DNA from: Paulinella micropora
Taxonomy: Eukaryota > Cercozoa > Imbricatea > Euglyphida
NCBI GenBank assembly: GCA_009731375.1
Contig: BJOX01000219.1
Location: 620,073 to 649,370 of the forward strand
Direction: 5' to 3'
Length of the DNA stretch: 29,298 nt
The notes beneath the pieces are model-generated. The model was not told the DNA's origin and did no database searches. It saw only the letters and a list, made by a program, of their open reading frames with translations. Of the stretch, positions 9,079 through 18,021 are shown piece after piece. The position numbers and the translations under genes are program-made. The first letter of the stretch is position 1; each line of letters starts with the position of its first letter.

Positions 9079-9914
9079 AATCCCGTAACGTACGAGCCTG
9101 TGGTCAGCAAACTTGCGAGGTCATACCTTATCGACCCAATTCCACAAGGCGCGAAAAATTCTTGATTGTGTAGGCTCCTCAATTCTGTTAACTCATCATT
9201 TTGAGCGTACTTACAAAAGTCCTTGTGCGCCTTCCAATCCACACGTTGGTGCGTTTTGCAACAATAAAAGACCCAGTTGCAGCCCTTGCACCTAAACATG
9301 GGATGCATTAAATCCTCCATCATGCCGCAGTACTCACAATTCGTGGTGGTATTGGGCGTGAGTGGGGCATGTCACAGGGAAAAATACCTGGTGGCTGATA
9401 GCCATCGCAATAAGCACACCATGGTCTGCCATTGCTTTGGGAAGACGTTGAACCCCAACCTAACACTCCAATACTCAATCTCCATTATCGTGGCGTGGTT
9501 GAAGCAAAAGTGTACGTCCATATACCAATACCACGGCCCGTCTACTAGTGTAGGATGCGAACTCGATCCAGTTGTGAGTAGAATCTCGTCTGTTATCGCA
9601 TTTAATGCACATGTAACTCCTAAACGCGTGTCTGGTCTAACCCTAACGTCCCCCACGGGTCTTCTAACTTCCAATTTTCCTTCTCCTACCACTGGTTCCG
9701 GTACCGTAAAGTGTACCAACCACGACAACGTGGTATACTCCCCACTATCTTCTCGCTCAAATACCACGGCTCCTCTCTGGGGACAATATAGTTGATCGGG
9801 GCGTCTAAACGCCATGAAGCGGGCCAATGTCGTGGTGGCACTGGAAACCCACACGGGTCCCCAATCAGTCTGTACAATTTTTTTGTAAAAGCCCACATAT
9901 TCAATTTTGTGCAA
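8970..9914 (-). pseudogene. Copia extra region: unknown domain followed by a MYND-type zinc finger
   Basis: Two open segments in the same frame, 9914-9375 and 9371-8970, are separated only by TGA at 9372-9374. The first (about 180 residues) is Trp/Tyr/Val-rich and matches nothing I recognise. The second contains NCEYCG, RCKGCNWVFYCC and HQRVDWKAHKDFC: the C-x2-C, C-x2-C, YC, HQ..W..H...C ligand pattern of MYND fingers, with His in place of one Cys. MYND fingers are protein-interaction modules. This part lies between the Gag knuckle and the protease, where ordinary copia elements have no such domain. Confidence 0.7.
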
Positions 9915-10665
9915 AAGTCATTCTCGTCGATATTATCTGTTCTCTGGTCAGTGACTCCCACGGCAACTCTGTCGGTCGCAAATTCGAAAAGAACTCATAG
10001 TCCATATGGGGATTTACAACCCCATATGCTGTCACTGACTCTCGTTCTGCCTCCGTTTGTTTCTGTTCTTTCTGCTCACTCTTTTCTTCCTGCCTCACGA
10101 TACCCAATGTCTCCGACCCACCTATCGTTGATGGTGTCAAACTTGTAGTCGTAACAGCCGTTGTACTCACAAAATTCGGTGTCGGCCTGACAGGTAAAGC
10201 AACAGTGAGATCATCGTCATCCTGATCAGACGGTACCCTCGATTCATCGTCGTCGACGGCTAAGGCAACTATGCCGTCGCGTTCGCAACCCAGTGTTTCT
10301 TCCAGACCTCCGTCTGGCCCCGCGCCTGTCCCTCGATCCACACGTCCGTGCCGCCGGTAGTCTAAATTATTCACAATAAGTTTTTTTGTGTCAGCCACAT
10401 TGTGGTCGGACAGTACCTTGATGTGTTTATCTACATCCTTGTCCACCACACTCTTAACGTACTTCTCGGTGACGTTTCCGTAGAAGGGCTCCTTGCGGGA
10501 ATCAGTCACCGCTCTTACGAGCACCGGCACCAACTCCAGCCACAAATCAGATGCATCACAATTCATTGGCGAAGGTACCCTCATCTCCGTCGCCATCGCG
10601 TTGGTTGGCTTCGCGTCGGTCGGTGCGCCCGTATCTGCATCATCAGACATCACCCCTTGGGGCAA
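9901..10665 (-). pseudogene. Copia acidic/linker region after Gag
   Basis: Open for about 254 codons in the -1 frame relative to Gag, beginning at the Gag stop. It is hydrophilic and acidic (VALAVDDDESRVPSDQDDDD) and then Thr/Gln/Glu-rich. No ATG opens it: the first in-frame codons follow a stop, so it would need frameshifting from Gag or an upstream indel repaired. It ends at 9901 and the next frame overlaps it by a few codons. Confidence 0.55.
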
Positions 10666-11555
10666 TCATAAAAGGCGCAGACACCGTTGATGTCGATATG
10701 TGCGCATCTCTTTTGGGGCTGAGGCTGTTTGCCCACGTTCTGTTTCTTGTTTGGTGGCTCTTGTACCGGGACTTTGTTTGCCGGTACCTGTTCCCCGTCC
10801 ACAATAAAAGTATATTCGTTACTTGCACTCAAATTCCCTACCTCAATTTCGTGAGGTGGCAGCTCGTAGATCTCTTCAACAGCGATCTGCCCAAGCCGCG
10901 GATCGGTCTGAATCATCTGTTCAACATACAACCCAGCCCATGCGTCGTCAATTTCGTCGAACTTCTGTTCGATGGTTGGCTTCGCCACGTAGGCAGCCGG
11001 CTTCGGTGTATTGACGCGAAGCTTGCGTGGGTCGCGGGGGCGGTTGTTATTAGTTGAATTATTCTTAGGTGGACTCATACGCTTGCCCTTTGCAGGCACG
11101 CGCGACTTCTGCTTCCCATTGTTGTTGCCCGATCTTGCCGGGCCCCTCACCTTACACTCCGCACCGGTGTGTGTCGGTTTGTTAGCGCAGTCGGGCCTAA
11201 GACAACGAATGCGGCAGTTCTTAACTACGTGACTAGGCTTGCAACAATTAAAACAAACTTTGCCTTCGTTGGCAAGAAAAACTGAAACGGATGGTTGTAG
11301 GTTACCCATTTTCTTTGGAGGCAGAGACACGTCCGCCGCTTGGGACATCTCCTGAATTCGTGCACACAATTCATCATAATTAGGTTTATCTGCATCCGTT
11401 TCGGACCAATACAATGGCACATCCACATCTCCTATTAACAAATGTTTAGCTTCTCTAATCCACTGCAATATGGCCACACACTTGAACGCATCCGGGAAGG
11501 CTAAGTTCCTCTGAGCTAGTTTTTTGTATTTATGCGTTGCCGCCAGTCCTCTATT
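10650..11555 (-). pseudogene. Copia Gag, C-terminal half with CCHC zinc knuckle
   Basis: Contains CFNCCKPSHVVKNC (C-x2-C-x4-H-x4-C), the RNA-binding knuckle of Gag, followed by a second Cys/His-rich element (CLRPDC...HTGAEC) and a basic Lys/Arg/Asn-rich stretch. It ends ...YDCPKG at a TGA (10650-10652) preceded by GGGG. Gag packages the element RNA. The upstream half of Gag is in other frames. Confidence 0.8.
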
Positions 11556-11573
11556 TTAGTCCTTTCCGTTATC

Positions 11574-12090
11574 TTATCCGTAAACATTTCCTGTAGCAGC
11601 TTGTGACTGGAAATGTGTCAAGAGTGCATACCTCGCACTCAATCTAGGATGATTACCTGCCCTCCTGATTGTCAACATCGCCGGGTGGCACTGTAACGCA
11701 TTCGCCAAATAAGCTCGCAGTTTCGTAATGCAGGACAATCTTACCTTGTCCGGGAGGCAGTTCTCCAGCTCCTCAAAGGTAATGTCCGCACCTAAAGCGT
11801 CAATCGCTGCCTTCTGCTCTTCAAGCGGAACAGCGGGATCACCCAGTGCCTTACCTTCAGTCGCCTTCTTCAGCTCCGCGGCCGTCGCGCGTAATAAAGG
11901 TCATGTCTTCGAGTGGCATGTGTCCATGGTCATCTGCAAGAAAAATCAGAAATTTTGGATCCACACCCTCCACAAACTGCAAAAACGCCCATCTCCATTC
12001 GTCATACGCAGAGGCAATCTTACTTGGCAGTCGCGAGCAACTCAGCGCCACTTGCGTTCGCTCATAACCCGAGGGATTAATGTAATCCAT
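11574..12090 (-). pseudogene. Copia Gag, N-terminal half, frame-broken
   Basis: The only in-frame ATG is at 12088-12090, inside the upstream LTR, so the frame crosses the PBS (MDYINPSGYERTQ...). It continues with capsid-like helical sequence (YDEWRWAFLQFVEG) to about 11857. A second piece in another frame (EEQKAAIDAL, ENCLPDKVRL, KLRAYLANAL) runs to a stop at 11574-11576. At least two frame changes separate this half from the knuckle half. Confidence 0.6.
12060..12070 (-). other. Primer-binding site, initiator-tRNA anticodon-arm type
   Basis: The minus strand reads GGGTTATGAGC next to the upstream LTR, complementary to GCTCATAACCC, the anticodon arm of many eukaryotic initiator Met tRNAs. 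Drosophila copia likewise primes from a half initiator tRNA cut in the anticodon loop rather than from the CCA end (established). No TGG, the usual complement of tRNA CCA, is present at this junction. Confidence 0.65.
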
Positions 12091-12517
12091 CCTCAGAAAT
12101 GATCAACTATTAATAATAAACCGTGAGGTTCTTAATGCGTTCGATAAAATCACTTTAATGACATAAACTGAATGTGGTAATCGATCATGTGTAATAAGCA
12201 TATGATTTCCTATTCTAGAATGTGTAGAAATATGTAATATGACTGTGAATGTGACCATGATATGACTGGCATACAGTGTATAATGGTCACTGTTCTAGAG
12301 ATCACATGATTACAGTTCAGATCGGTGCGGGGAAGCAAAGCTATCAGCAAATCTGCAATATTGCTGTAATTAAATGAAACAATTGGCAAAATATCTGCAG
12401 CCATCCTCAAAGCTATAATTGGTAATATGCTAACTAAATTGGTATTAATGCGGCAATTGCGAGTTCACCGGACGGTAAAAAGACAGGAACAAATATACCG
12501 GATATTTCGGTCTTACA
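12070..12517 (-). repeat. 5' LTR of the copia element
   Basis: 448 bp. Relative to the 3' LTR it carries 34 extra bases around 12252-12292, framed by GTGACCAT and its complement ATGGTCAC, which form an 8-bp inverted repeat. It would contain the element promoter; no convincing TATA box could be assigned. Confidence 0.9.
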
Positions 12518-12750
12518 TCCTGCTGGTATAAAAACCTGCTAACTATACTCAAATATGGCGTGAAATCTATGTTTTTTGCAATCGGAGGCCAAAGCTTTTT
12601 TGCCATTGGAGGCCCAATTGCAATTGGAGGCGAAAGCTGCCGCATTCTTTCGAGCACCATCTGCAGCGCCCGCATTTGTTGGATCGCTTTTGCTTCACAC
12701 CAGCAGTTTTGCACTGGATCCCATTCTGTCTCCTCTACCGCTTCTACGTC
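12518..12750 (-). pseudogene. Gene B, last exon, 5' part (interrupted by copia)
   Basis: On the minus strand an exon opens after the acceptor ATAG at 12751-12754 (a TACTAAC lies just upstream) and reads DVEAVEETEWDPVQNCWC, then a helical stretch (QQMRALQMVLERMRQLSPP) with PPIA/PPMA repeats. At 12518 it runs into the TSD and LTR. The first five bases past the junction (12518-12522) are the right TSD copy. Continuation after conceptual excision is at 5197-5065. Function unknown. Confidence 0.65.
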
Positions 12751-12951
12751 CTATGTTAGTAATAAATTTTTATACTTTAATTATATTGTATGTCTAGCTA
12801 TTCATCCCAACAGCAAATTACTATCAATACACATATCACCAAACATCAACATAAGTATTGAACAATTTCAGTGTAAATATTCCCAAATATAAATATAAAT
12901 ATCACTGAATATCAATATAAACATTGCTAAATATCAACGGAGCATTAGTGG
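12751..12951. repeat. Probable gene B intron with a short AT array
   Basis: AT-rich, with degenerate AATATAAATATCACTGAATATCA units at about 12830-12940. Bounded on its left by the acceptor at 12751. The donor on the right is not certain. Confidence 0.5.
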
Positions 12952-13415
12952 TTCACACATCCCATAACAGATGATGATTGGAACAAGGTCATGCCAGGGA
13001 CGTTCCCGATAATTTTCATGTGCCAGTTCATGATATAGCAGATATTCTAATCTCAGTCTAGCATTATGGCGATGATTTGTTCTCCGATTGTCATGATATG
13101 TGAGGTCATTAACAACAACAGAACCAGACCCGCATCTCATGCAAGGCAGCGGATCAGGTACTACATACACGACAGTGGTAGCAGGCGAAACAGGATCTCT
13201 AGGTCTACGAAACTCATCATAATCATCGATATTCCCTACTTGAGTAGTTGCAAGGGAAACTAAATCCGGTGCAAGGCCATCAAAATCATCAACACTGCAT
13301 GCGCCACAGTAGTTACAGGCGAAAAAATATATCTAGGTCTACGAAATTCAGAATCGGTGTCTAACATGCTGGGCATCAACCCTGCACTTGCAACATGTAT
13401 TGCAGCAGCTGGCAC
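12952..13415 (-). pseudogene. Gene B, probable upstream exon with internal duplication
   Basis: Opens on the minus strand after an acceptor AATCTATAG at 13416-13424. The first part reads MPSMLDTDSEFRRPR; the second, in another frame, contains DYDEFRRPRDPVSPATT, CMRCGSGSVV, a YHELAHENYRERPWHD segment and a stop near 12953. A 47-bp segment is present twice (13170-13216 and 13304-13350), 134 bp apart. This is not a multiple of three and accounts for the frame change. No protein family recognised. That it belongs to gene B is inferred only from strand and order. Confidence 0.4.
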
Positions 13416-13489
13416 CTATAGATTCGTAGATTTTTCTCGTTGATAAATACCGAATATACGTAGCTTTTCCTCGATGTTACAATAATTTA

Positions 13490-14020
13490 TTTGAACAATA
13501 TTATGTTGCAATATTTATTTTGGTATGTTGATTCTGGTATTTGACTATATTTATATTGATATTTGGCAATATTTATGTTGATATTTGTCAATATTTATAT
13601 TGATATTTAGCAATATGTATATTGACATGTTGGAATATTTATATTGATACCTGTAAATATTTATATTGAAAATATTTTGATATATATCGCAATATTTATA
13701 TTGATATTTGGCAATATTTATATTGATATATTGCAATATTTATATTAATATGTTACAATATCTATATTGATATGTTGCAATATTTATATTGATATGTTGC
13801 AATATTTATATTGATATGTTGCAATATTTATATTGATATTTAGCAATATGTATATTGATATTTAGGAGTATGTATATTGATATGTTGCAATATTTATTTT
13901 GATATAAAGCAATATAATAATATCAATATAGATTTTGCAACATATCAATATAAATATTGCAATATATCAATACAAATATTGCCAAATGTCAATATAGATA
14001 TTGCGATATATCATATAATC
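13490..14020. repeat. AT-rich palindromic array with an internal inversion
   Basis: About twenty units of CAATATTTATATTGATATKTTG (22-24 bp) run in one direction to about 13910. The last 100 bp carry the reverse complement (CAATATATCAATACAAATATTGCC), so the array ends can fold back on each other. It separates gene B from the 3' end of gene A. Confidence 0.85.
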
Positions 14021-14063
14021 AAAAACTTCCCTTTGACCCCACCTTAAGACTCAAAACCCTGGG

Positions 14064-14628
14064 TCACGAGAGTGGGTGGTTCATTTGCTTGTGCCATTTT
14101 TTGCAAGTTTGGCCGTAGTTGACAGACAAACAATCTCCCGTAAAAATCAAAGCAGACGCAACTACCCACAAATTGGCCCCCAAGAAGACTAATGCACAAG
14201 TAGGATTCTCGCTGTGCTGCACGAACCCCCCTCCTCCGTTCACCAAGGCTGCATGCAACGCGTCATGACCACATGCCGCGGCATCAAGCACTTTGCTACG
14301 GTACTCTGCTGTAAACACGAGATTTTTGTCTTCGCCAATCGTAACCCCGTACACCTGCTTGCAATCACGAGTGTACTTATTGTACTGTGCGTTTGTCATA
14401 ATTTTTCCCACATATTTCATGATGGGCATCCAAGGTTCTGCACACCATAATTTCTTTCCGCCATGCGGTATTTTGGGAACTACTACTACACCCAGTCCAA
14501 TACTTTGACACTTGTCCCAAATGTACAAAACCAGACGCAAGCCCCTCTTGCTGGCGCAATCTCTTGCCATTCTGAATTAAATTGCGTTCTACCGCATAAA
14601 TTTTGGATACACGACGAACCATCTCTGC
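14064..14628 (-). pseudogene. Gene A exon 8: degenerate SET-like domain (frameshifted)
   Basis: Acceptor CGAATAG at 14629-14635. The exon starts in frame with exon 7 (AEMVRRVSKIYAVERN) but must change frame near 14560-14590 to reach the long frame ending at TGA 14064. That frame reads GLGVVVVPKIPHGG, MKYVGKIMTNAQYNK, VLDAAACGHD, GFVQHSENPTC and GDCLSVNYG. The order matches a SET lysine-methyltransferase core (GxG, eYvGe, NHScePNc, GdELtvnYg), with VQHSENPTC in place of the usual NHS/PNC. SET enzymes methylate lysines of histones and other proteins. A one-base indel or assembly error breaks this copy. The distance from canonical motifs makes activity uncertain. Confidence 0.5.
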
Positions 14629-14686
14629 CTATTCGTGTAAATGCATGTTAGTGCTTTCGGGTATTTGTTGTTGTAGGAAAACTTAC

Positions 14687-14958
14687 CGTGTCTTCCTCGA
14701 TGTCGCTGAAGGTGAACGCCCCCTTATTGCTCTTGCGCTTGCCCTTGCCGGCCTTGCCCTTGCCCCTGCCACTCTTGCCCTTGCCGCCCTTGTCCTTGCC
14801 AGAGCCGCCGTCCTTGTCGCTCTCGCCCTCATTGCTATCATCGCTCATCTTGCCGTCTTGGCTTTCCTCGTCCTCTTCCTCGCCGTCGTCGTCGTCTCTT
14901 TTTTTCCTTTTCTTCGATTCAGCGGAACCGCATCCCTTCTCAAATTTGCGTTTCTTGC
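14687..14958 (-). CDS. Gene A exon 7: Lys/Asp/Gly-rich low-complexity segment
   Basis: Flanked by a good acceptor (polypyrimidine tract then TTTTAG, 14959-14965) and a consensus GTAAGT donor at 14681-14686, leading into a 58-nt intron (14629-14686). The minus frame reads KKRKFEKGCG, an acidic run, then KGGKGKSGRGKGKAGKGK and FTFSDIEEDT. The phase into exon 8 is 0. The basic tracts look like nuclear-localisation/nucleic-acid-binding sequence. The overlapping plus-strand Leu/Ala frame is a shadow of this repeat. Confidence 0.6.
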
Positions 14959-14965
14959 CTAAAAG

Positions 14966-15385
14966 AAAAAAAAGTACATATCAACATAAAAGTACATATC
15001 AATATAGATATTGCACAATATCAAGAACAATATTGCAAAATATCAATACGAATATTGCAAAATATCAATACAAATATTGAACAATAATAATATAAATATT
15101 ACAGAATACCAATATAGATCAAAACAGATATTGCAATATATCAAATATATTGCAAAACAACACATATATTTCAAACTGTCAAATAATTTGTCTTATTCAT
15201 CGTTCTTTTGCACACTATCCAGACGGGGGTCAAAAGCCAAGACCCAACAATGGAAGTGCAGAGAGAGAGAGAGATGCACTCAAGAGGTGAGGTAAACCAT
15301 AACCGAGGATGGTGTGCGTACAGAATTTCAGAAAGGTGGCAGGCAGATAGACAGACAGATACTGGAATAGAGGGGGGGGGGGGGA
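14966..15385. repeat. Gene A intron 6 (part) with AT array
   Basis: Degenerate CAATATCAATACGAATATTGCAAAA units occupy about 14985-15170. The remainder (15171-15385) contains a short GA tract, GACAGACAGATA repeats and a G-run before the gap. No exon recognised. Confidence 0.55.
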
Positions 15386-15591
15386 NNNNNNNNNNNNNNN
15401 NNNNNNNNNNNNNNNNNNNNNNNNNNNNNNNNNNNNNNNNNNNNNNNNNNNNNNNNNNNNNNNNNNNNNNNNNNNNNNNNNNNNNNNNNNNNNNNNNNNN
15501 NNNNNNNNNNNNNNNNNNNNNNNNNNNNNNNNNNNNNNNNNNNNNNNNNNNNNNNNNNNNNNNNNNNNNNNNNNNNNNNNNNNNNNNNNNN
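15386..15591. other. Assembly gap (206 N) between two G-runs
   Basis: A block of 206 N lies between G-runs of about 13-14 bases on each side. The apparent Gly-rich and Pro-rich frames crossing it are not evidence for coding. The donor of exon 6 is probably in or near it. Confidence 0.98.
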
Positions 15592-15604
15592 GGGGGGGGG
15601 GGGG

Positions 15605-16084
15605 GATTGGCCTGGTTTGGGGGTCTTCTGATCTGGCTGATCTTCATGATAATCGTCAAGGAGGAGTGGTTTCGAGGATTTCGATGATAAGGATCGCAAG
15701 GACACGGCGCGCAACTCTTCCTTCCCCTTCTTCTCCTTCTTCTTCTCCTTCTTCGCCTTCTTCTTCGCCTTCTTCTTCTTGGACGACTCGTCATCTGAAT
15801 CAGAACCAGAGTCAGAAGAAGATTCTTCGTTGGAGGAGCTGGACTCTGAATCGCTAATGGAGGAGCCTTGGTCTGCATGTTTGCTCTTGCGCTTCTCCCT
15901 CTGCAGCTTCTGCAACTTCGCGATTTTTAACTTTACATACTTAAATCGGGCCTTCATCTGCTGCCCAAAGAGGCGTGGTCCGACAAGCATGAAATGCTGG
16001 CTCAGGACAGTGTAGATCAGGTTGAAGGCTCTCGCAGCCGGGGAATCGGGGTTCTTCTTTCCTCCCTAGTCCAGTCGGCGAATG
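15605..16084 (-). pseudogene. Gene A exon 6: conserved helical start, then Ser/Asp and Lys-rich tracts
   Basis: Acceptor TTTTCTCTACAG at 16085-16096. The first 150 nt have a diverged copy on the plus strand at 19767-19928, which is open throughout (for example LSQHFMLVGPRLF and QQMKARFKY). The exon 6 copy has lost one base in GGGAGGAAAGAAG relative to that copy, breaking the frame. Beyond it the frame reads KLQKLQREKRKSK, then an SDSESSSSNEESSSDSGSDSD tract and a KKKKAKKKAKK tract. Such tracts are typical of nuclear proteins that are phosphorylated or bind chromatin (inference). Family not recognised. Confidence 0.55.
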
Positions 16085-16438
16085 CTGTAGAGAAAACAAA
16101 GAGTAGTGTTATACTGCAATAATGATAGCATATAAATATTGCAGAATATCAATACTAATATTGCACAATATCAATATAAAAATCAATACAAGTATTGCAC
16201 AATGCTAATATAAACAAAGTATCAATACAAACTTTGAAACAGCAATACAAATATTGCAAAATATCAATATGAATATTGCAGAATATCAATACAAATATTG
16301 CACAATGTCAATATACATATTGCAAACTATCAATATAACATTGAAACATAGCAATACAAATATTGCAAAATATCAATACGAATATTGCAAACATTCAACT
16401 TTTTTGTTTATATATATATATATATATATGTTACTTAC
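16085..16438. repeat. Gene A intron 5, filled with CAATATTTGTATTGATATT repeats
   Basis: On the minus strand it begins GTAAGTAACATATATAT with a (TA)n tract (16410-16430) and ends CTCTACAG. Between these are degenerate units of about 22 bp. A homologous but much longer copy lies on the plus strand at about 18936-19766. Confidence 0.8.
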
Positions 16439-16799
16439 TTTTCATCCTGCGATCCTCTACGGGAAAGGCATACAGTAGCGCGGCAGTTTGCGCCTGGACA
16501 GCCGCGAAGTGGTACTTGCTCGACTTCGTTATGTCGTCGTGCCCGGTCTTGACACTGCCCCGGTGGCACTTTTTAATAAAAGGCGCGATATTGGGCAACA
16601 CATCTTGTTGCGAGTGACCAGGAAGGAGTTCCAGCATAAATAGGTCATGGGACCACACGTTGGAATGGATTTGCTCCTGGAATTTCTCAAAGTTGACGTT
16701 ATGTCCCCATTGGACGTTTCCAAAAATGTCCACCTTGGAGAACAAAACCCTTGTTGACCAGCGTTTCGTAGAAGCTTGCCAAAGCCATCAAGGATTTGA
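16439..16799 (-). pseudogene. Gene A exon 5 (one frame change)
   Basis: Acceptor TTTTCCTGTAG at 16800-16810 and consensus donor AAAA|GTAAGT. The exon reads KSLMALASFYETLVNKGF in the frame expected from exon 4, then, after a one-base shift near GGGTTTTGTTCTCC, FSKVDIFGNVQWGHNVNFEK and SHDLFMLELLPGHSQQDV, KYHFAAVQAQTAALLYAF. The helical, soluble composition is clearly protein-like. No family recognised. The end phase fits exon 6. Confidence 0.6.
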
Positions 16800-17249
16800 C
16801 TACAGGAAAAATAAACATCATTTGTATAAACATAAGCATAAATCGCAATATTTATATCGCTTTTTGGCAATATTAATATTGCATAAATTTCAATACTTAT
16901 ATTCCTTTTTTGCAATATTAAGATTGCATAAGTTTCAATATTTATACTGCTTTTTGCAATATTAATATTGCATAAATATCAATATTTATATTGTTTTTGG
17001 CAATATTAATATTGCAAAAAAGCAATATAAATATTGAAATTGATGCAATATTAATATTGTAAATATTGCCATTTAGGCAATATTAATATTGCAAAAAAGA
17101 AATGCAAATATTGAAACTAATGCAATATTAATATTGAAAAAAAGCAATATAAAGATTGACATTTACCCAATATTAATATTGCAACAAAGCAATATTAATA
17201 ATGGAAAAAGCAATGTGATTATGGATTTATTTTTTTTGTTTTTAATTAC
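16800..17249. repeat. Gene A intron 4 with palindromic AT array
   Basis: Bounded by donor GTAATT (17244-17249) and the exon 5 acceptor. From 16845 to 17215 it holds alternating GCAATATTAATATTGC palindromes and TTTTTTGGCAATATT spacers. The array reverses orientation near 17000. Confidence 0.8.
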
Positions 17250-17503
17250 CGACTAGCTCCATGGGAACTGGGTGTTCGGCGTTCTCGTCATAGAAGGCTT
17301 CAACGTTATCCTGGAGCATTTTGTGGAACTGCGCCTTGATCTGTTCACGCTCGTCTTCTACCGATGCTTCCAACATGCGATCAGCAAATGCTTTGTACGC
17401 TGTACGATCTCTTCCCGGGAAGAAATCTCTCGTACGTACAGGATCTTGTATCGACCGGTCGGATCGTGGGCGTGCTCTCCTTCGAACTCTTGTGTAGCTG
17501 CAG
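17250..17503 (-). pseudogene. Gene A exon 4 (one frame change)
   Basis: Acceptor CTCTCTCCAG at 17504-17513, directly after a GA/CT microsatellite. The exon reads ATQEFEGEHAHDPTGRYK and ILYVRE in frame with exon 3, then shifts by one base around CTTCCCGGGAAGAG to give AYKAFADRMLEASVEDEREQ, QFHKMLQDNVEAFYDE and PVPMELV. The donor GTAATT follows. The second half is helical and charged. Family unknown. Confidence 0.6.
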
Positions 17504-17688
17504 CTGGAGAGAGAGAGAGAGAGAGAGAGATAGAGAGAGAGAGAGACACACACACACACAAAGAGAGGAGAGAGAGAGAGGAGAGAGAGAGTGACTGAGT
17601 GAGTTTGTGTAAGTAAGTAAGTAAGTAAGTAAAAGAGAGAGAGAGAGAGAGAGAGATCGAGAGAGAGAGAGAAAGAGCAAGAAAGAAC
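17504..17688. repeat. Gene A intron 3: GA/CT, CA and GTAA microsatellites
   Basis: Compound microsatellite of GAGA runs, ACACAC and AAGTAAGT units, ending on the minus strand with donor GTTCTT after CCAGAAG. The Ser/Leu-rich frames crossing it are artefacts of the repeat. Confidence 0.85.
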
Positions 17689-18010
17689 CTTCTGGAGGGG
17701 TGCTGAGGCCAGGAGATGAAATTGCGGCTGCGGCGGCCACTTCAAAGATCCACGCTTTGGGACACCATCTCTGCTCGGCGACCCAGCTGAGAGCGAGTTT
17801 CCTCTGTGGCCAGGGCTTTCCTCGAAATTCGGTCTTGTTCTCCAGGTCTGCTAATTTTTGTTCTGGTATGTCATGCAGCAGGAAGGGTCGATTTATCTCC
17901 GCCAGCCTCCAGGCAAACAATTCCAAATGCGCACGGACGTTGTCATCATCCAGCTTGTCGTCCTTGATAGCTTGCTCCAGCACGTGTTTCAAAGCCAGGT
18001 GGTATAGGAT
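17689..18010 (-). CDS. Gene A exon 3
   Basis: Acceptor AACTATGTTAG at 18011-18021. Open throughout: ILYHLALKHVLEQAIKDD, RAHLELFAWRLAEINRPFLL, DIPEQKLADLENKTEF, PWPQRKLALSWVAEQRW, then an Ala run. Phase 0 on entry and phase 1 on exit, both compatible with neighbours. Amphipathic helices and two Trp-containing segments suggest a folded domain, but no family is recognised. Confidence 0.65.
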
Positions 18011-18021
18011 CTAACATAGTT

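Larger units (their letters stand above)
5203..12517 (-). mobile_element. Copia-class LTR retrotransposon, structurally complete but coding-defective
   Basis: An element of about 7.3 kb read on the minus strand. It is bounded by LTRs (12070-12517 upstream, 5203-5616 downstream) and a 5-bp TSD, with a PBS next to the upstream LTR and a PPT next to the downstream LTR. Coding order is Gag with CCHC knuckle, acidic region, unknown domain plus MYND finger, protease, integrase, RNase H. Protease-integrase before RNase H identifies the copia (Ty1) class. The reading frame is broken at several places, one in-frame TGA lies at 9372-9374, and the reverse-transcriptase core is absent. The LTRs differ by about a dozen substitutions and a 34-bp indel, so the insertion is not very recent. 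Confidence 0.92.

Noticed and set aside
12560-12892. Plus-strand frame of 110 residues
   Set aside because: Shadow of gene B's last exon; crosses the intron acceptor and an AT array.
13490-14020. Regular repeats resembling a CRISPR array
   Set aside because: Units are palindromic, degenerate and directly adjacent, without unique spacers or cas genes, in eukaryotic DNA.
14603-14962. Hydrophobic Ala/Leu-rich plus-strand frame suggesting a membrane protein
   Set aside because: It is the antisense of the Lys/Gly-rich exon 7, which has proper splice sites on the minus strand.
15171-15990. Pro-rich and Gly-rich proteins spanning the N gap
   Set aside because: The residues next to the gap come from poly-G runs and the middle is unknown sequence.
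17358-17745. Ser/Leu-rich proteins across GA/CT microsatellites
   Set aside because: Translation of simple repeats; true exon edges lie outside the repeat.
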